From NCBI RefSeq assembly GCF_031143425.1, contig NC_090446.1, forward strand, positions 1,028,537,066 through 1,028,601,065: a stretch of 64,000 bases of DNA, written 5' to 3'. The notes under the pieces are model-generated. The model was not told the DNA's origin and made no database searches. It worked only from the letters and a program-made list of their open reading frames with translations. Position numbers and translations under genes: made by a program. Of the stretch, positions 12,081 to 23,959 are shown one piece after another (the stretch's first letter is position 1; every line of letters begins with the position of its first letter). This stretch comes from Pleurodeles waltl. Taxonomy: Eukaryota > Chordata > Amphibia > Caudata > Salamandridae.

Positions 12081-14209
12081 GGAGAGGACCTACACTGCAA
12101 GTGCTGCTGTGACCTGTGTCTGGAAGCGACAATAGCTCATGTGTCTGGGGAAAGGGCCCCTGCCTTCACTGCGGAGGAGTTGGAGAAACTGGTGGATGGG
12201 GTCCTACCCCAGTACACGTTACTCTACAGTCCTCAAGACAAACAGGTGAGTACAATGTGAGCATGATGCGTGTGCCATGAATGTATGGAGTGCTGTGTGT
12301 GTAAGCCACATGTAGGGGGGGAAAAGGGGTCCTGGCCAGAGTGCAGCATGTAAGGTGGTCAATGTATGTGCGTCAAGGGATGTGTGGGATCTGGTGGGCA
12401 ATGAGTATGACGGTCTGAATGGGTGAATAATTCCTTTTTCTGCTGTCTTTTCCCTGCAGGTCAGCGCCCACCAGAAAAAGGGTGTTTGGTGTGACATCGC
12501 CAAGGAGGTGTGGAGCACCCACTGTAGCAAGAGGTGGGAGGACCTGCGCCGCTGGGCAAAGAAGACGGCGGAGGCCCAGCTGGGGCTGGCCACCCAACGA
12601 AGAAGGGGTGCCCATCGCACCATGACCCCCCTGATGTTCCGCATCCTGGCGGTGGCCTATCCGGAGTTGGATGGACGCTTGAGGGTACCACAGAAGCCAC
12701 AAGGGGGTGAGTACAGAATCTTAAACATGACATTGCGTGCGTTAGGAGGTACCTGGGTGGGGGATATGGGCTGTGTGTGCCCCTAGGCCAGGGCGAACTT
12801 GACAGCGTAGGTCCCTTGTTGGGCAGGCTCAGTATCACTCCTATCCCAATAGTGCTGGCGGTCATCTACTCCTGATCAGGGTCCTGTGGATTTCAGGTGT
12901 GCAGCTAATGGTATTAGGCATTGAACCCCATGGGCTGGTGACTGTCTTAGTAAATGGTTGGACATGGCCTCGTGCATAGGGCTGCTCCCTATGTGTTGTG
13001 TATGCCAACGGTAGTGGTGTTGCTGGCATTGACCAAGTGTATCCTCTGTCCCCTCCACCCCTTTTTTGTTTTGTCACCCTGTCCTTGTGTGCATTAGCAT
13101 CGTCTGGCAGAGGAGCAGAGGCACCGGCGACCGAGGGGGCTGTATCCCACATGGCCCATGAGGCCGAATCCACCGAGAGTGAGGGCACCAGTGGGACGGA
13201 GGGCGAGGGGAGCACAACGATGGGGACAGGAGGTGAGACCACAGACAACGACTCCTCCTCCGATGGAAGCTCCCTCGCATTGGCGGACACCTCTGTGCCC
13301 ACCCCAACAACAGGTAGTGCCGCCCTCCCAGCAGCCCCTCAGAATGTTTCCCGTGCCCGCTCACCCAGGAGAGTGGGCATCTCCTTCGCCCCAGGCAACT
13401 CAGGCCCTGCCCCAGTCTGCCCTGCTACCCTCAGTGAGGAGGCTATTGACCTCCTGAGATCCTTCTCTGTTGGGCAGTCAACTATACTGAATGCCATCCA
13501 GGGTGTAGCAGGGCATTTGCAACAGACAAATGCATACCTGGAGGTCATTCACTCTGGTGTGGCGGCCCAACAGAGAACATTTCAGGCTCTGGCCTCAGCA
13601 CTGATGGCAGCCCTTGTCCCTGTGTCTAGCCTCCCCCCTCCAACATCCTCTACCCAGACCCAATCCCCTCAACCCCAGCATTTCCAAGGCACACCTTCAG
13701 ACCAGCATTCACCCAAATCAACACACAAAGGTGGCTCAGGCAAACATAAGCACCACACTTCATCTCCCAGGCACTCACACAAGCACCATTCCCATGCAGA
13801 CACACCAACATCCACTGCCTTCACTGTGTCCCCCTCCTCCTCTTCGTCCACCTCCCTCCCAGTATCATCTCCACTCACACCTGCATGCACTACATCCTCA
13901 TCCACTACCTCCATCACCAGCACACCCATCACTACACACCCCTCACTGGCAGTCACCACCTCCACAACCATGCACACGCCCCCTGTGTCCTCTCCCAGTG
14001 TGTCTGTGATCCCTCCTCTTAAAGTACACAAACGCAAGCACCCACCCACCCAACAGCCATCCACCTCACAACAGCATTCAGGCCATGAACCTTCACCCAA
14101 ACTCAGCAGAAAGGCACCTCCTACAACCACTCCGTCTTCCTCCACTCCCAAACCCTCTCCATCTTCCCGCCCCAGTGTGTCTAAAAAAACGTTTCCTGAC
14201 AAACATTGA
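12081..14209 (+). pseudogene. Second Harbinger-associated SANT/Myb-like protein gene B
   Basis: Three exons can be joined by consensus splice sites. Exon 1 (to 12245, CAG|GTGAGT) encodes 'AFTAEELEKLVDGVLPQY'. Exon 2 (12460-12706) follows a pyrimidine-rich AG and encodes the rest of the SANT/Myb fold ('KRWEDLRRWAKKTAEAQ'). Exon 3 begins at about 13098 after an AG and continues in the same frame for about 370 codons. Intron phases fit (0 and 1). Exon 3 has a Ser/Gly/Thr/acidic part, a conserved helical patch ('SEEAIDLLRSFSVGQST') and a long Pro/Ser/Thr/His-rich tail ending at 14209. No in-frame ATG is seen in exon 1, so the start is lost or lies in an unseen exon. It is probably a DNA-binding accessory protein; its role in transposition is inferred. 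Confidence 0.65.
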
Positions 14210-15060
14210 CCTGTTCCCTACCCCTCCCCCCGTCCTTCCCCTCGGGCAAGGGTGTCCAGAACCCAGGCCAGCACCTCAGCCACCAAGTCGGCGTCCGCTG
14301 TGGGACCTGCAACTCCCAGGGGCTTCAAGGGGTCACCCGTCAGGCAAGCCAGTGTGCCACTGACCCCTGCAAAGGACCATACCATACCGCCACCTGTCAA
14401 GGTGAAGAAGGGGACAGCATGCACCGAGGGCAAGGAGCACAACCCACCCAGCAAGGCCTCCTCCAAAACTACAGCTGCCAGGGCCAAGGTCCCAACAGCA
14501 GCTGTCAAGGTGAAGAAGGGGCAGAAAAGCCAAGGCAAGGCACCTCAGGCATCGGAGCCTGCAGGCTGGGGCCTGGTGGCCACCATCAGAACTGTCAGCC
14601 CGCCACCAGCACCGCAGGCAGCACCGCCAGCATCCCCACAGCAAGCACCGCCACCTGCACTGCCAACTGCACTGCTGCTGCCATCACTACTATCAGCAGC
14701 AGCATCCCCAGTGGCCAGCCGTCAGAGGCTGCAGGAGAAGGGCTGGTGCCTCCCTCCACCACTGGCAGCACCGGCACATGCACCACGGCCAGCACCACCA
14801 GAATCTCTGCCGCAAGCACCGACACCTGCACCGCTGACAGTAGGACCACTAACAGCAGCAGCAGCCCCAGTGTGCGTCTGTCCAGGGCGGCAGGAGGCAG
14901 GCTGGAACCTCCAACCACCACTGGCAGCACCAGCACCACAGCAACCACCAGTTTGCAGCCTTAGTCGCCACAGGATGGAGTCTGGCCCTGCCTCCATGGA
15001 CTTTCCTGCTATCTGTCCCCTGCAAATCTCGTGCCACAGACACCCAGGTGAGGGAATGTG
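14210..15060 (+). other. Low-complexity extension of gene B
   Basis: Beyond the stop at 14209 the plus strand stays open in two frames for hundreds of codons. It has Lys/Ala/Pro-rich parts ('VKVKKG' twice) and then a duplicated unit of about 55 codons (near 14680-14950) containing 'AAGEGLVPPSTTGST' and 'AAGGRLEPPTTTGST'. This may be original coding sequence separated by a nonsense change and a frameshift, or the 3' UTR of gene B. The duplicated unit is clear; its coding status is not. Confidence 0.35.
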
Positions 15061-16585
15061 AACTGCCACACCCCATGTGCTGCATCACTGGGCACCAAGC
15101 CCCCTCCAGACCCAGTGGAGAAAGGCATCCACTCACCCATTCCTTGGCAGGATGAAGCAGACTGGGCACCAAGCCCCCTCCAGAACCTATGAAGACAGGC
15201 ATCCACTTGAGAGACTGTGGCCTTGCACTCCCCAGGACCAAGCAGTGGAGCCCCTTCGAGGAGCAGTGGTATTATTCCATCTTCCGGCTGAGGTGCCTGT
15301 GTGTTTTCGAACCGATGCCCCTGCAGTGTTCTCTCCATATAGAGGCAGGAGTCAAGTGTGGGCTTGGCGCATGATTTTCTCATCATAAATTCTCTCTTAT
15401 GCTTTCGATATATAAAACAAACAGTTGCAAGCAACTTCACCACCGCACTCCAGGAGGAAATTATTTATTTTTATTGCAGTCAGGATTAAATCACCATCCT
15501 TCACCACTATATATATATATATGGACTAAGGGTGGGTGTAGCTTGTGTAATTTGCTCTAACATATGATAATGTAAATTATAGTAAAATTATACTAGATGG
15601 AATTATGCAAGGAGCCTAACACAGCATTTAGTGCTATTTTATTAGTGCAAAATGCACCCTCACATCCAAAATGGATCAGGTAATTCATTTGATGCTAAGC
15701 AAATAGCACCAAATCTGACAGAATATGAACAGCAGCCAGCTGCTGATTGCACTCTGTTCCTGTGCTCCTGTGGTAGGCATTTGTGCCCCAGATGATCTGA
15801 ATTATGTGAGGTGGATGAAACTGCTTATTTTTGGTAATTTAACAAAATTACAGAAATTACTCTCATTACACCAGTGTAATTTTGCCCTAACACGGATAAG
15901 GAAATGTCAGAGTTGATTGAGCCTCCTAAATACCTCACCAGTGCAGCAGGGGATTAAAAGAATGCCTTCGGTAGGGGCTAAATCTCCAGATGCTAAACTT
16001 GGATGCATTCTTTTAAAGTCATAGGGTTTTAAAGGCCAATAGCCAAAATGCAGTTGGTAAAGATTTTTCTGGAGGTGGCCGATGATTGCCTTCTGCTTAC
16101 ATGATCTGGGTGTTGTTGGCATGATTGCCAAAACATAAAGCGAATTAACTGGTGAGACGAACCAGTAACAATAAGAACATAACAAGAAGCAAGGAAGAAC
16201 AGCAATTCAGGGCCCAAATGTTGGAAAACACAGGTCTGAATAGGAAAATAAAGAGCTGAATAGAGATTCAGTTACCTTCTTCTCTAGTGGTTAAAAAGGA
16301 CTGGATCTATTGAAGTGCAAGATGACAGTCATTCTCCAGCTTGCCACCAAAGTAAAACATGAATAATATTCGATTCCGATTGACATATAAATTCATTCTG
16401 GGTATAGTAGGGTAAATTGGGGGAGAATTTTGGGTCTGGATTATGAGAGTAAGGTAAATCTTAATTGGTCTAGTACAGCAATATCCACTCTCAAATATCA
16501 ACCTGCAACAATATCAGGCACAGGATAGCAACTTGCTCAGTGTCGTCAAGGAAAGTAGATATGGAGTTGGAATAGCAAATCTACA
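15061..16585. other. Gene-free stretch with short tandem copies and a TA microsatellite
   Basis: The phrase 'CTGGGCACCAAGCCCCCTCC' occurs twice (about 15090 and 15160), a short tandem duplication. A (TA)n run lies near 15510-15525. No genes or transposon ends are recognised in the remainder. Confidence 0.35.
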
Positions 16586-19500
16586 TCAATCAATCATAGG
16601 ATTTATAAAGCGCACTACGTACCCGTGAAGGTTTCAAGGCGCTGGGGGGGGGGGGGGGCGGAGCTGTTGCTGGTCGAAGAGCCAGGTCTTGAGGAGTCTT
16701 CTGAAGGTGAGTAGGTCTTGAGTCTGTCGCAGGGTGATGGGGAGGGTGTTCCAGGTTTTGGCGGCGAGGTATGAGAAGGATCTGCCGCCGGAGGTCTTTC
16801 TTCGGATGCGGGGGACGAGGGCGAGGTTAGTGGAGCGGAGCTGACAGGTGGGGGTGTAGAAGCTGAGTCTGTTGTTTAGGTAGGCTGGTCCGGTGTCGTG
16901 GAGCGCTTTGTGAGCGTGGGTAAGAAGCTTGAAAGTGATCCTTTTGTCCACGGGGAGCCAGTGAAGGTTTCTCAGGTGGTGGGAGATGTGGCTGTGACGG
17001 GGTACATCTAGGATCAGCCGGGCGGAGGCGTTTTGGATGCATTGGAGGCGTAGTAGGTCTTTTGCTGGGATGCCTGTGTAGAGTGCGTTGCCATGGTCCA
17101 GCCTGCTGCTGACGAGGGCCTGTGTCACTGTTCTTCTTGTTTCTGTCAGGATCCACCTGTAGATTCTGCGGAGCATGCGGAGTGTGTTGTAGCAGGAGGA
17201 GGAGACTGCGTTGACCTGTTTAGACAAGGTGAGGGAGGAGTCGAGGATGAAGCCCAGGTTGCAAGCATGGTCGGACGGTGTCGGTGGGGTTCCTAGTGCG
17301 GTGGGCCACCAGGAGTCGTCCCAGGCGGAGGTGGTGGGTCCGAGGATGAGGACCTCCGTCTTGTCTGAGTTCAGTTTCAGACGGCTGTTTCTCATCCATT
17401 CGGCGATGGATTTCATTCCCTCATGGAGGTTCGTTTTGGCGGTGCGCAGGTCTTTGGTGAGTGAGAGGATGAGCTGGGTGTCGTCGGCGTAGGTGAGAAT
17501 GTTGAGGTTGTGTTGTCGGGCCACTTGTGCGAGGGGCGCCATGTAGATGTTGAACAGCGTCGGGCTTAGGGATGAGCCTTGGGGGACGCCGCAGATGATG
17601 TCGGTGGCTTCAGAGCGGAAGGGGGGGAGGCGGACTCTCTGGGTTCTGCCGGAGAAGAATGAGAAAATCCAGTCGAGGGCTTTTCCTTGAATTCCGGTTT
17701 CGTGGAGGCGTGATTTCAGGGTGCGGTGGCAGACTGTGTCGAAGGCGGCAGATAGGTCCAAGAGGATGAGGGCTGATGTTTCACCATTGTCCATTTGGCG
17801 CCTGATGTTGTCTGTGGCGGCGAGAAGGGAGGTTTCGGTGCTGTGGTTTCGTCTGAAGCCGGACTGGGAGGGGTCTAGGATGCCGTTGTCTTCGAGGTGG
17901 CTGGTTAGTTGTGTGTTGACGATTTTTTCAATCACCTTTGCTGGAAAAGGGAGCGGGGAGATGGGTCAGAAGTTCTTGAGGTCGTTGGGGTCTGCTTTGG
18001 GCTTCTTGAGGAGGGCGCGGATTTCGTCGTATTTCCATTTTTCAGGGAATGTCGCTGTTTCGAAGGAGATGTTGATGACCTTCCGTAGTTGGGGGGCGAT
18101 GGTGGAGTCGGCTTTGTTGTATATGTGGTGGGGGCAGGGGTCTGACGGAGATCCTGAGTGGATGGAGTTCATGATCTTGCGTGTCTCTGTGTCGTTCACG
18201 TTGGTCCAGGAGGTCAGGTGGATTGCACATGTGGAGTGTTCGGGGGTGGGGTCTGGCGTGGGAGTGGCGTCGAAGCTGTCGTGGATGTCGGTGATCTTCC
18301 GGTGGAAGAAGGTGGACAGTGAGTTGCAGAGTTCATGGGATGGAGGGATGTCATTGACGTTGGCGCTGGGGTTGGAGAATTCTTTCACGATGCTGAAGAG
18401 CTCTTTGCTGTTGTGTGCGTTGTTGTCCAGGCGGTCTTTGAAGTGGGATCGTTTGGCTTGTCTGATGAGTTGGTGGTGCTTGCAGGTGGCGTCCTTGTGT
18501 GCTGTGAGGCTGTCGGGTGTGTGTTTGAGGAGCCATTCCTTTTTTAGCTTCCGGCAGTCGCGTTTGGAGTTTAGGAGCTCGTCGGTGAACCAGGTGGCTT
18601 TTCTTCTGGCTTGGTTGTCGGTGGGTTTTTTGAGTGGCGCGAGGGTGTTGGCGCATTCGTTGATCCACAGGGTGAGGTTGTGGGCGGCGGTGTCTGGGTC
18701 GGTGGAGTCAGGGGGTGGGTTCTGGGCGAGGGCGTTGGTAAGCTGGTCTTCCGTGACTTTGCTCCAGCATCGGTGGGGTGGTTGTTGGGTGCGATGGTGC
18801 TCGGTATGTTTCTTGTAGGTGAAGTGGATGCAGTGGTGGTCGGTCCAGTGGAGTATGGTGGTATGGTTGAAAGTGACGTGGGCACTTGAGGAGAAGATGG
18901 GATCAAGCGTGTGGCCGGCGATGTGGGTTGGTGTGTTGACGAGTTGTCTGAGGACGTGGTTGGTGAGGTTGCCGATCAGAGTAGTGGAGTTGGTGTTGTT
19001 GCTGTTCTCCAGGTGGAAATGTAGGTCCCTAAGGAGGATGTAATCCGTTGAGGTGAGTGCGTGGGTGCTGGTGAGGTTGGCAAGGGATTCGCTGAATGGT
19101 GCTCGTGGTCCGGGGGGTCTGTAGATGAGCGTTCCTCTGAGAGTGGTGTTGGGGTCGGTGTGGATGCGGAAGTGTAGGTGTTCGGCGGTCTTGAGGGAGT
19201 CGTCAGTGTGGGTGTCGACCTCGAGGGAGGATTTGTGGGCGATGGCTAAGCCTCCTCCGATTCCGTTGTTGCGGTCCCTACGGATGATCTTGTAGCTGTC
19301 TGGGATGGCTATTGCGATGTCGGGCGCTGAGGAGTCGTTCCACCAGGTTTCGGTCAGGAAGGCTACGTCTGGGGCGGTGGAGTCGAGCAGGTCCCAGAGC
19401 TCGATGGCGTGCTTGCGTGCGGAGCCGGTGTTGAGGAGTATGCAGTGGAGGTGGTTAGTTTCGGTCTTTGTTGGTTTCGTTGTTCTGTCGCAGGTGAATC

Positions 19501-19935
19501 TGCAGGTGCGGCATGCGAAGGGTCCGTGGGTGTTCCTTGGTGAGGACTGGGAGCATGCTGTGATGCGGCCGGGATTGAGGGCGTTGAGTTGGTCGGCCGT
19601 GTAGTGGCGTCTGGAGGTGCAGGGGTCTCGCGGACCAGGGGGGGTGGCGCTGGGCGCGGTCAAGGCGCGGACGAGCTTGCGTTTGTCGCAGCCGCGGCTG
19701 CCATAAGAGGAGGGGAGGGTGGAAGTGGCAGCTGAGAGGCGGGAGGGCTTGTCCTATGGGAGGGCTGGGGCCGCAAGGGACGCAGAGGCGGGAAAGGAAA
19801 ACAGGCACAACGGTGAGAGAAGGAGGGGGGAGGTGGGAGGGGCCGCAAGGGACGCAGCGGTGGGGAAAAGCAAGGGGAGACGGGCAAGGAGGTGGCGCGG
19901 AAGGCAGAGCGGGGAGCATCCCTCTATGTGCTTAC
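16586..19935 (-). mobile_element. L2-type LINE, near full length
   Basis: A minus-strand non-LTR retrotransposon. Its 3' end (16586-16634) carries 'TTTATAAAGCGC' on the plus strand and a short 'ATCA/TGAT' repeat typical of L2-like 3' tails, plus a 16-G homopolymer. One long ORF2 follows, then a GC-rich 5' region up to about 19935. Compared with neighbouring repeats the coding region is very well kept, which suggests fairly recent insertion. Target-site duplications are not evident. Confidence 0.75.
16634..19663 (-). pseudogene. L2-type ORF2: AP endonuclease plus reverse transcriptase, one in-frame stop
   Basis: A single frame of about 1,010 codons is interrupted by one TGA at about 17963, exactly where L2 proteins carry 'NFRPIS'; one CGA-to-TGA change explains it. 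The N-terminal part shows an AP-endonuclease domain: 'LLNTGSARKHA', 'TETWW', 'LIYRPPGP', 'LLRDLHFHLEN' (a degenerate GDFNFH) and 'WTDHHCIHF' (degenerate SDHH). The RT follows: 'DPSQSGFRRNHSTET', 'LLDLSAAFDTV', 'GVPQGSSLSPTLFN', 'LTYADDTQLIL' with an intact catalytic YADD, then 'LHWLPVDKRITFKL'. The C-terminus is the usual L2 tail. The protein would nick target DNA and reverse-transcribe its own RNA. A 365-codon plus-strand frame here is antisense shadow. Confidence 0.85.
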
Positions 19936-19979
19936 TAGCTGGATAAGTTTCCGTCTGTACAACAGTAAGTACTGTTCCT

Positions 19980-20815
19980 ATAGCTATCCACCATCAACTA
20001 GTACAGATGGAAACCTGAAGATCCAAGAAATCCCTGTCTCCTGCAGAGGACTCCAGGGAATAAATATTTTCCCCATCATCTTCAGTTTATACTTTGTACC
20101 TTTTGCATTCATATCTACTGGCATCAGTGTCTATCAATATGACATACAACTCTATGTCAGAATCTCCTCGACTTATCACACTCAGCAACTCAAAACCTGG
20201 CTACATCTAATCTAGAACTCAGTGTCAAGTGCCGACCAAAAGCTTAACCTGACAAACAGATAATTTCTCTTGCACCCAAAAAACATGGATTGAAGGCTGG
20301 CTATCCAACATGAACCTAGAAGGATGTACCCCCAGATAACATCCACAAGCAATTCACTTGAATTCACCTTAAACATAGCATTCTCTCTTTCGGTCAATGC
20401 TTAACAAATAAACCAAGATAATATAGTTTCAGTTCTTTCAGCTCAAAAAAGTGAAAGTTTACTTACTCTGCATTGAAGCAATTTGTCAAGTTCACTGTAT
20501 CCTTGAAGAAACTACACTGGCTCCCCCCCCAACCCAACATTTTCTTCAAGACTACCTGCACTCCTGTATTCCCAGCTAAGAAAACAACACTGCAGGAAAA
20601 CTGCACTGAACCAGGAGTGAAAACAGTGTCATACCAGAGGTAAAGAAAAGCTTGAAAGAAATGTCCAGCAGGCATGCCTTCTCCATCGATGCACTCAGGA
20701 TGTGTAATTACATTTCCATCAACATCAGAATGGCTCCTACCTTCCTGCAACTACAAAGGAATTCAAGACCCATCTTTTTAAACAACACTATTTTTTACGC
20801 AGAATAGAAGTCTTT
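19980..20815 (+). pseudogene. Decayed L2-type LINE RT remnant
   Basis: Reading the plus strand across frameshifts gives weak but ordered L2 motifs: a 'SCRGLQGINIF.IIFSLYFVPF' region (PQGSxLGPLLFxLY), then 'YDIQLYVRISS' (a damaged YADDTQLY), then 'LKTWLHLI'. Further on come 'LHWLPP' near 20515 and 'FKTHLF' near 20770, the end of the protein. It is much older than the L2 copy on the opposite strand at 16.6-19.9 kb. The boundaries are approximate. Confidence 0.55.
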
Positions 20816-21499
20816 GTGTCCTTGTCTCTCACTTCTCAATATGAGGGCCACTTAATGTCACATCATGACCATGTGTAAGGAAGCAATATCTTGAAATATC
20901 TATACTGACAGCCTCCCAGCAAAGAAAGGCTTAAGGTATTTAATGGTGCTGGTTGGATTCATGCTCAGTAGGGCATTGGAAACATGCCACATGGTAAAGT
21001 ATGTACAGTGAACTACGTTTCCCAGTAGACCACATTCTTGAACATCTCCAAAAATGACAGCCATCCTGGATTAGCTGGTATAAATGTCCTGGTGGTGCTG
21101 GGATTCTTGTGAGGCCATTTGTGCTACATGGATGTTAGTTTTCAAGCATCAAGGCATCTATTTCCCCCTAAAGAAGGGACTATGGACATTTTGATTCTCA
21201 GAGAAATATTACAAAATTTGTGGGTAAATTGCAAACAGACTTTGGCCCACCTGCACTCTCTAAATCCTGGGGTTATAAGTTTAACTAAATGTTACTGTAA
21301 TGGAACAGGACTGAAATCAAACTACAGTTCATATGTATACAAATGTTAATGTCCTCATTGCATAAGTATTAGAAGACCAGGATATAAACATATTACTAAG
21401 TGTGGAGAATCACAGAATGTTAAACATGTTTCTTAAGTTTTCATTTTACAACAATCAATTTGAAACTATGTTAATCTTTCACAAGAGAGTGTGCAGTGA
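20816..21499. other. Gene-free stretch, possibly 5' flank of the Penelope-like element
   Basis: Contains 'GTTTCCCAGTAGACCACAT' near 21018, which recalls the 'GTCCCAGAATGCAACAT' wording near 23433 at the other end of the Penelope-like element. The match is short and may be chance or part of a terminal repeat. Nothing else is recognised. Confidence 0.3.
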
Positions 21500-21535
21500 T
21501 ACAGCTTGAGGGAGGTATTTTAACATAAGGAGATT

Positions 21536-22792
21536 TTGTTTTTGCAGACACAAGGGACGGCCAGGGGAGTTTCCTTCTCTCCTAGTTATGCCAACCTCAC
21601 TATGGGTTGGTGGGAGAGAGAGATAGCTTGGAGAGAGGAAAACAACCAACATAAGGAAAAAATACCACTTTGGTTGAGATGCATTGATGATTTGTTTATC
21701 ATATGGAAGGAACAGAAAAGGAGTTTCAGGAATATTTTGAAATATTGAGTACCAATGATGTTGGTTTGAAATTTACATATAAAACTAGTAGAGATGAGAT
21801 TGAATTTTTGGATATCAAAGTTTTTGTACATAATCAAATGTTGCATACCACAATGTATCAAAAACCAACTTCAACAAATAGTCTCTTACATGGTACAAGC
21901 TTTCATCCACAAAGCCTAATGAAAAGTATGCCATATGGTGAATTTCTAAGAGTCAGACGTAATTGTTCAGAGGAGAATGTGATGTTAGAACAATGTGAGG
22001 AAGTGAAAAATCTATTCATCAAAAGAGGGTATAATTACAAGGATATCTAAACAGGTATAATGAAAGCACAGAAAACATGTAGAGAAGTCACACTAAAGAC
22101 AAAAATATTGACTAATTTACAGAATAGTGGTGACCAAGATATTCAAATGATAATGTCATATAACAAAGAACATAGTGAAATTATAAAAACCTTGAAGAGA
22201 CATTGGAATTTATTATACAGTGACTCAGAGCTTGGACCTTTGGTAGGAACAGGTCTGAAGATTACATACAAAAGAGCACCCTCCATTAAAGATCAACTCA
22301 TTAATAGTCATTTTGTTGAACAATTACCACAAACTAAAGACAGACAATACAGGTTTTTTCAAATGTTTAAGGTGTAAAGCTTGCCAAATTTGTGAAAATA
22401 GAAAAACAGTAAAAGATACTATGGGACACACCTTTAAGATCAATCAGAAAATAACTTGTGAGGCCACCTATGTGGTATATATATTGAAATGTGGGTGTGG
22501 CCTTAAGTATGTAGGCAGCACTATTTGTAAATTAAAAAAACACATATTGGGACACATTAGGGCTGTCAGTAACAAGGACTTGAGTTACACAATGGAGAAA
22601 CATCATAGACAATGTCAGGAGCAGAATTGGAAAACCATGCAATACTTTGCGGTAGCACATGTTCCCGAAAGTGAAAGAGGAGGCAACAGGACATTGAAAT
22701 TGCGTCGTTTGGAATCTAGATGTATTATTAAATTGAAGACAAAGACTCCGTTTGGGTTGAACACCGATGAGGAACTATTTGTACATTTGTAA
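21536..22792 (+). pseudogene. Penelope-like RT (partial) and GIY-YIG endonuclease
   Basis: The visible RT starts at 'QTQGTARG...PSYANLTMGWWE' (palm motif GTAMG..AP.YAN), followed by 'LWLRCIDDLFIIW', with IDD in the catalytic place. A shift near 21700 leads to 'DEIEFLDIKV' and the thumb region, ending 'RAPSIKDQLINSHF' near 22310. A second shift leads to the endonuclease: 'YVVYILKCGCGLKYVGST' (GIY-YIG motif as VVY-KYVG), then a conserved 'RGGNRTLKLRRLESRCI' and 'TPFGLN' end. Penelope-like elements use this endonuclease with the RT to integrate. At least two frameshifts and the missing N-terminus make this copy inactive. Confidence 0.85.
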
Positions 22793-23600
22793 AAAAACTA
22801 GTTAAAAAACTAGTAAAAAATTAGTTGGGACTCTCTTTTCAAGAGCTTATATTGACTTATATGGAAGATATAAAAATAGGACTTATTCCATGTAGTTGTA
22901 AACATTAATGTCTATTATAATGGAAATCATTGTATTTTTAAATCACTGTGGTTATGTATAATGGATAACAGTGCTGATGATCCCCACATTTATAGAGAAT
23001 GGTACCATATCAGGAAGTTAAATGACAAATATACAAATGATGTAGGGAAGCCGTTTTCTGTTTTTCAGGACCCAAAAAAGTGGCATGCTTGAAGTATTGA
23101 CAAAATGCGAAGAACAATGCACATTGGTTCATAATTTTAAAGCAGATGCCGATTTGATTGTGGTGTTTATGATTACTTGCCTTACTGGAGTATTGTATAT
23201 GTTGGGTAGTTTTTAATACTTATAAAAACAACTTTTTGTTAAAAATAATATATAATTCAATTAATTCATATCTCCTATACATATTGACATCTAAATGGTT
23301 AATAGACCTAGACATAACAATCACTAACATATCACACTATAGCGTTCATATTATGAAGAACAAAATAAGATTGGAAGTGTAATTGTTACTTATGGTATAA
23401 GCAATAGAGGTTAAACAATAAAAATACTACAGGTCCCAGAATGCAACATCATGGTAAAATGTCCAAGACTATATATGTGGGGGTTAGATTCAACATTGTA
23501 ACCTGTGATTAAGACCTGTTTAGGTTGAAACGCGTTGGGTGGTGGTTAGCACTGGTTTGTGAAATTAATTAAAGGCTGAGCCAAGATCTTCCTGGAGTGT
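22793..23600 (+). other. 3' region of the Penelope-like element
   Basis: AT-rich non-coding DNA following the GIY-YIG stop. It starts with two direct copies of 'AAAAAACTAGT' (22793-22813) and ends with the GAAACGCGTTGG-containing segment. No coding frame is present. Confidence 0.4.
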
Positions 23601-23619
23601 GATGTTTTACTTTGCTGGA

Positions 23620-23791
<172 letters not shown>

Positions 23792-23959
23792 TCTTTCACA
23801 AAAACAAATTTGGAGCATGGCTTCTGAGTAAACACGTTTCAGCAGCAATGCCTTTCTCAATGCTCTGTATGTTCTTGCAAACAACACCGTAATCATCTTA
23901 ATTTAAAAACAACATTAACCATTCCTATTAGTGCGTGGAAACCTGGCAAAAGAAACAGG

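Larger units (their letters stand above)
7998..15060. mobile_element. PIF/Harbinger DNA transposon region, three genes, right end not located
   Basis: The left terminus starts GGCCCTCATTACAACACTGG immediately after a TAA target triplet (7995-7997), and a related terminus ends a MITE at 39567. Inside are a Myb/SANT-like gene (+), a HARBI1-type DDE nuclease gene (-) converging on it, and a second SANT/Myb-like gene (+) that diverges from the nuclease across a short CpG- and CCAAT-rich gap. PIF/Harbinger elements normally encode one nuclease and one Myb-like partner. The second DNA-binding gene may be part of one large element or the remains of an adjoining copy. No matching right inverted repeat is visible before 15.5 kb, so the right boundary is approximate. 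Confidence 0.65.
21500..23600 (+). mobile_element. 5'-truncated Penelope-like element
   Basis: It contains the end of a Penelope-type RT, a GIY-YIG endonuclease and a roughly 800-bp 3' region that includes 'GAAACGCGTTGG' near 23528, wording I associate with vertebrate Penelope termini. The RT fingers and upstream part are missing, so the copy is truncated or internally deleted. It ends against an AT microsatellite that begins about 23620. Confidence 0.7.

Noticed and set aside
13614..14009. Second coding frame over gene B exon 3
   Set aside because: Alternate frame of a Pro/Ser/His-rich segment; the spliced SANT frame is the one continuous with exons 1 and 2.
14252..15061. 269-codon Pro/Ala-rich plus-strand frame as an independent gene
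   Set aside because: Low-complexity composition, open in more than one frame, no start context; better seen as the extension or UTR of gene B.
17721..18818. 365-codon plus-strand open frame
   Set aside because: It is the exact antisense of the L2 ORF2, whose strand carries the endonuclease and RT motifs; GC-rich coding sequence leaves its complement open.
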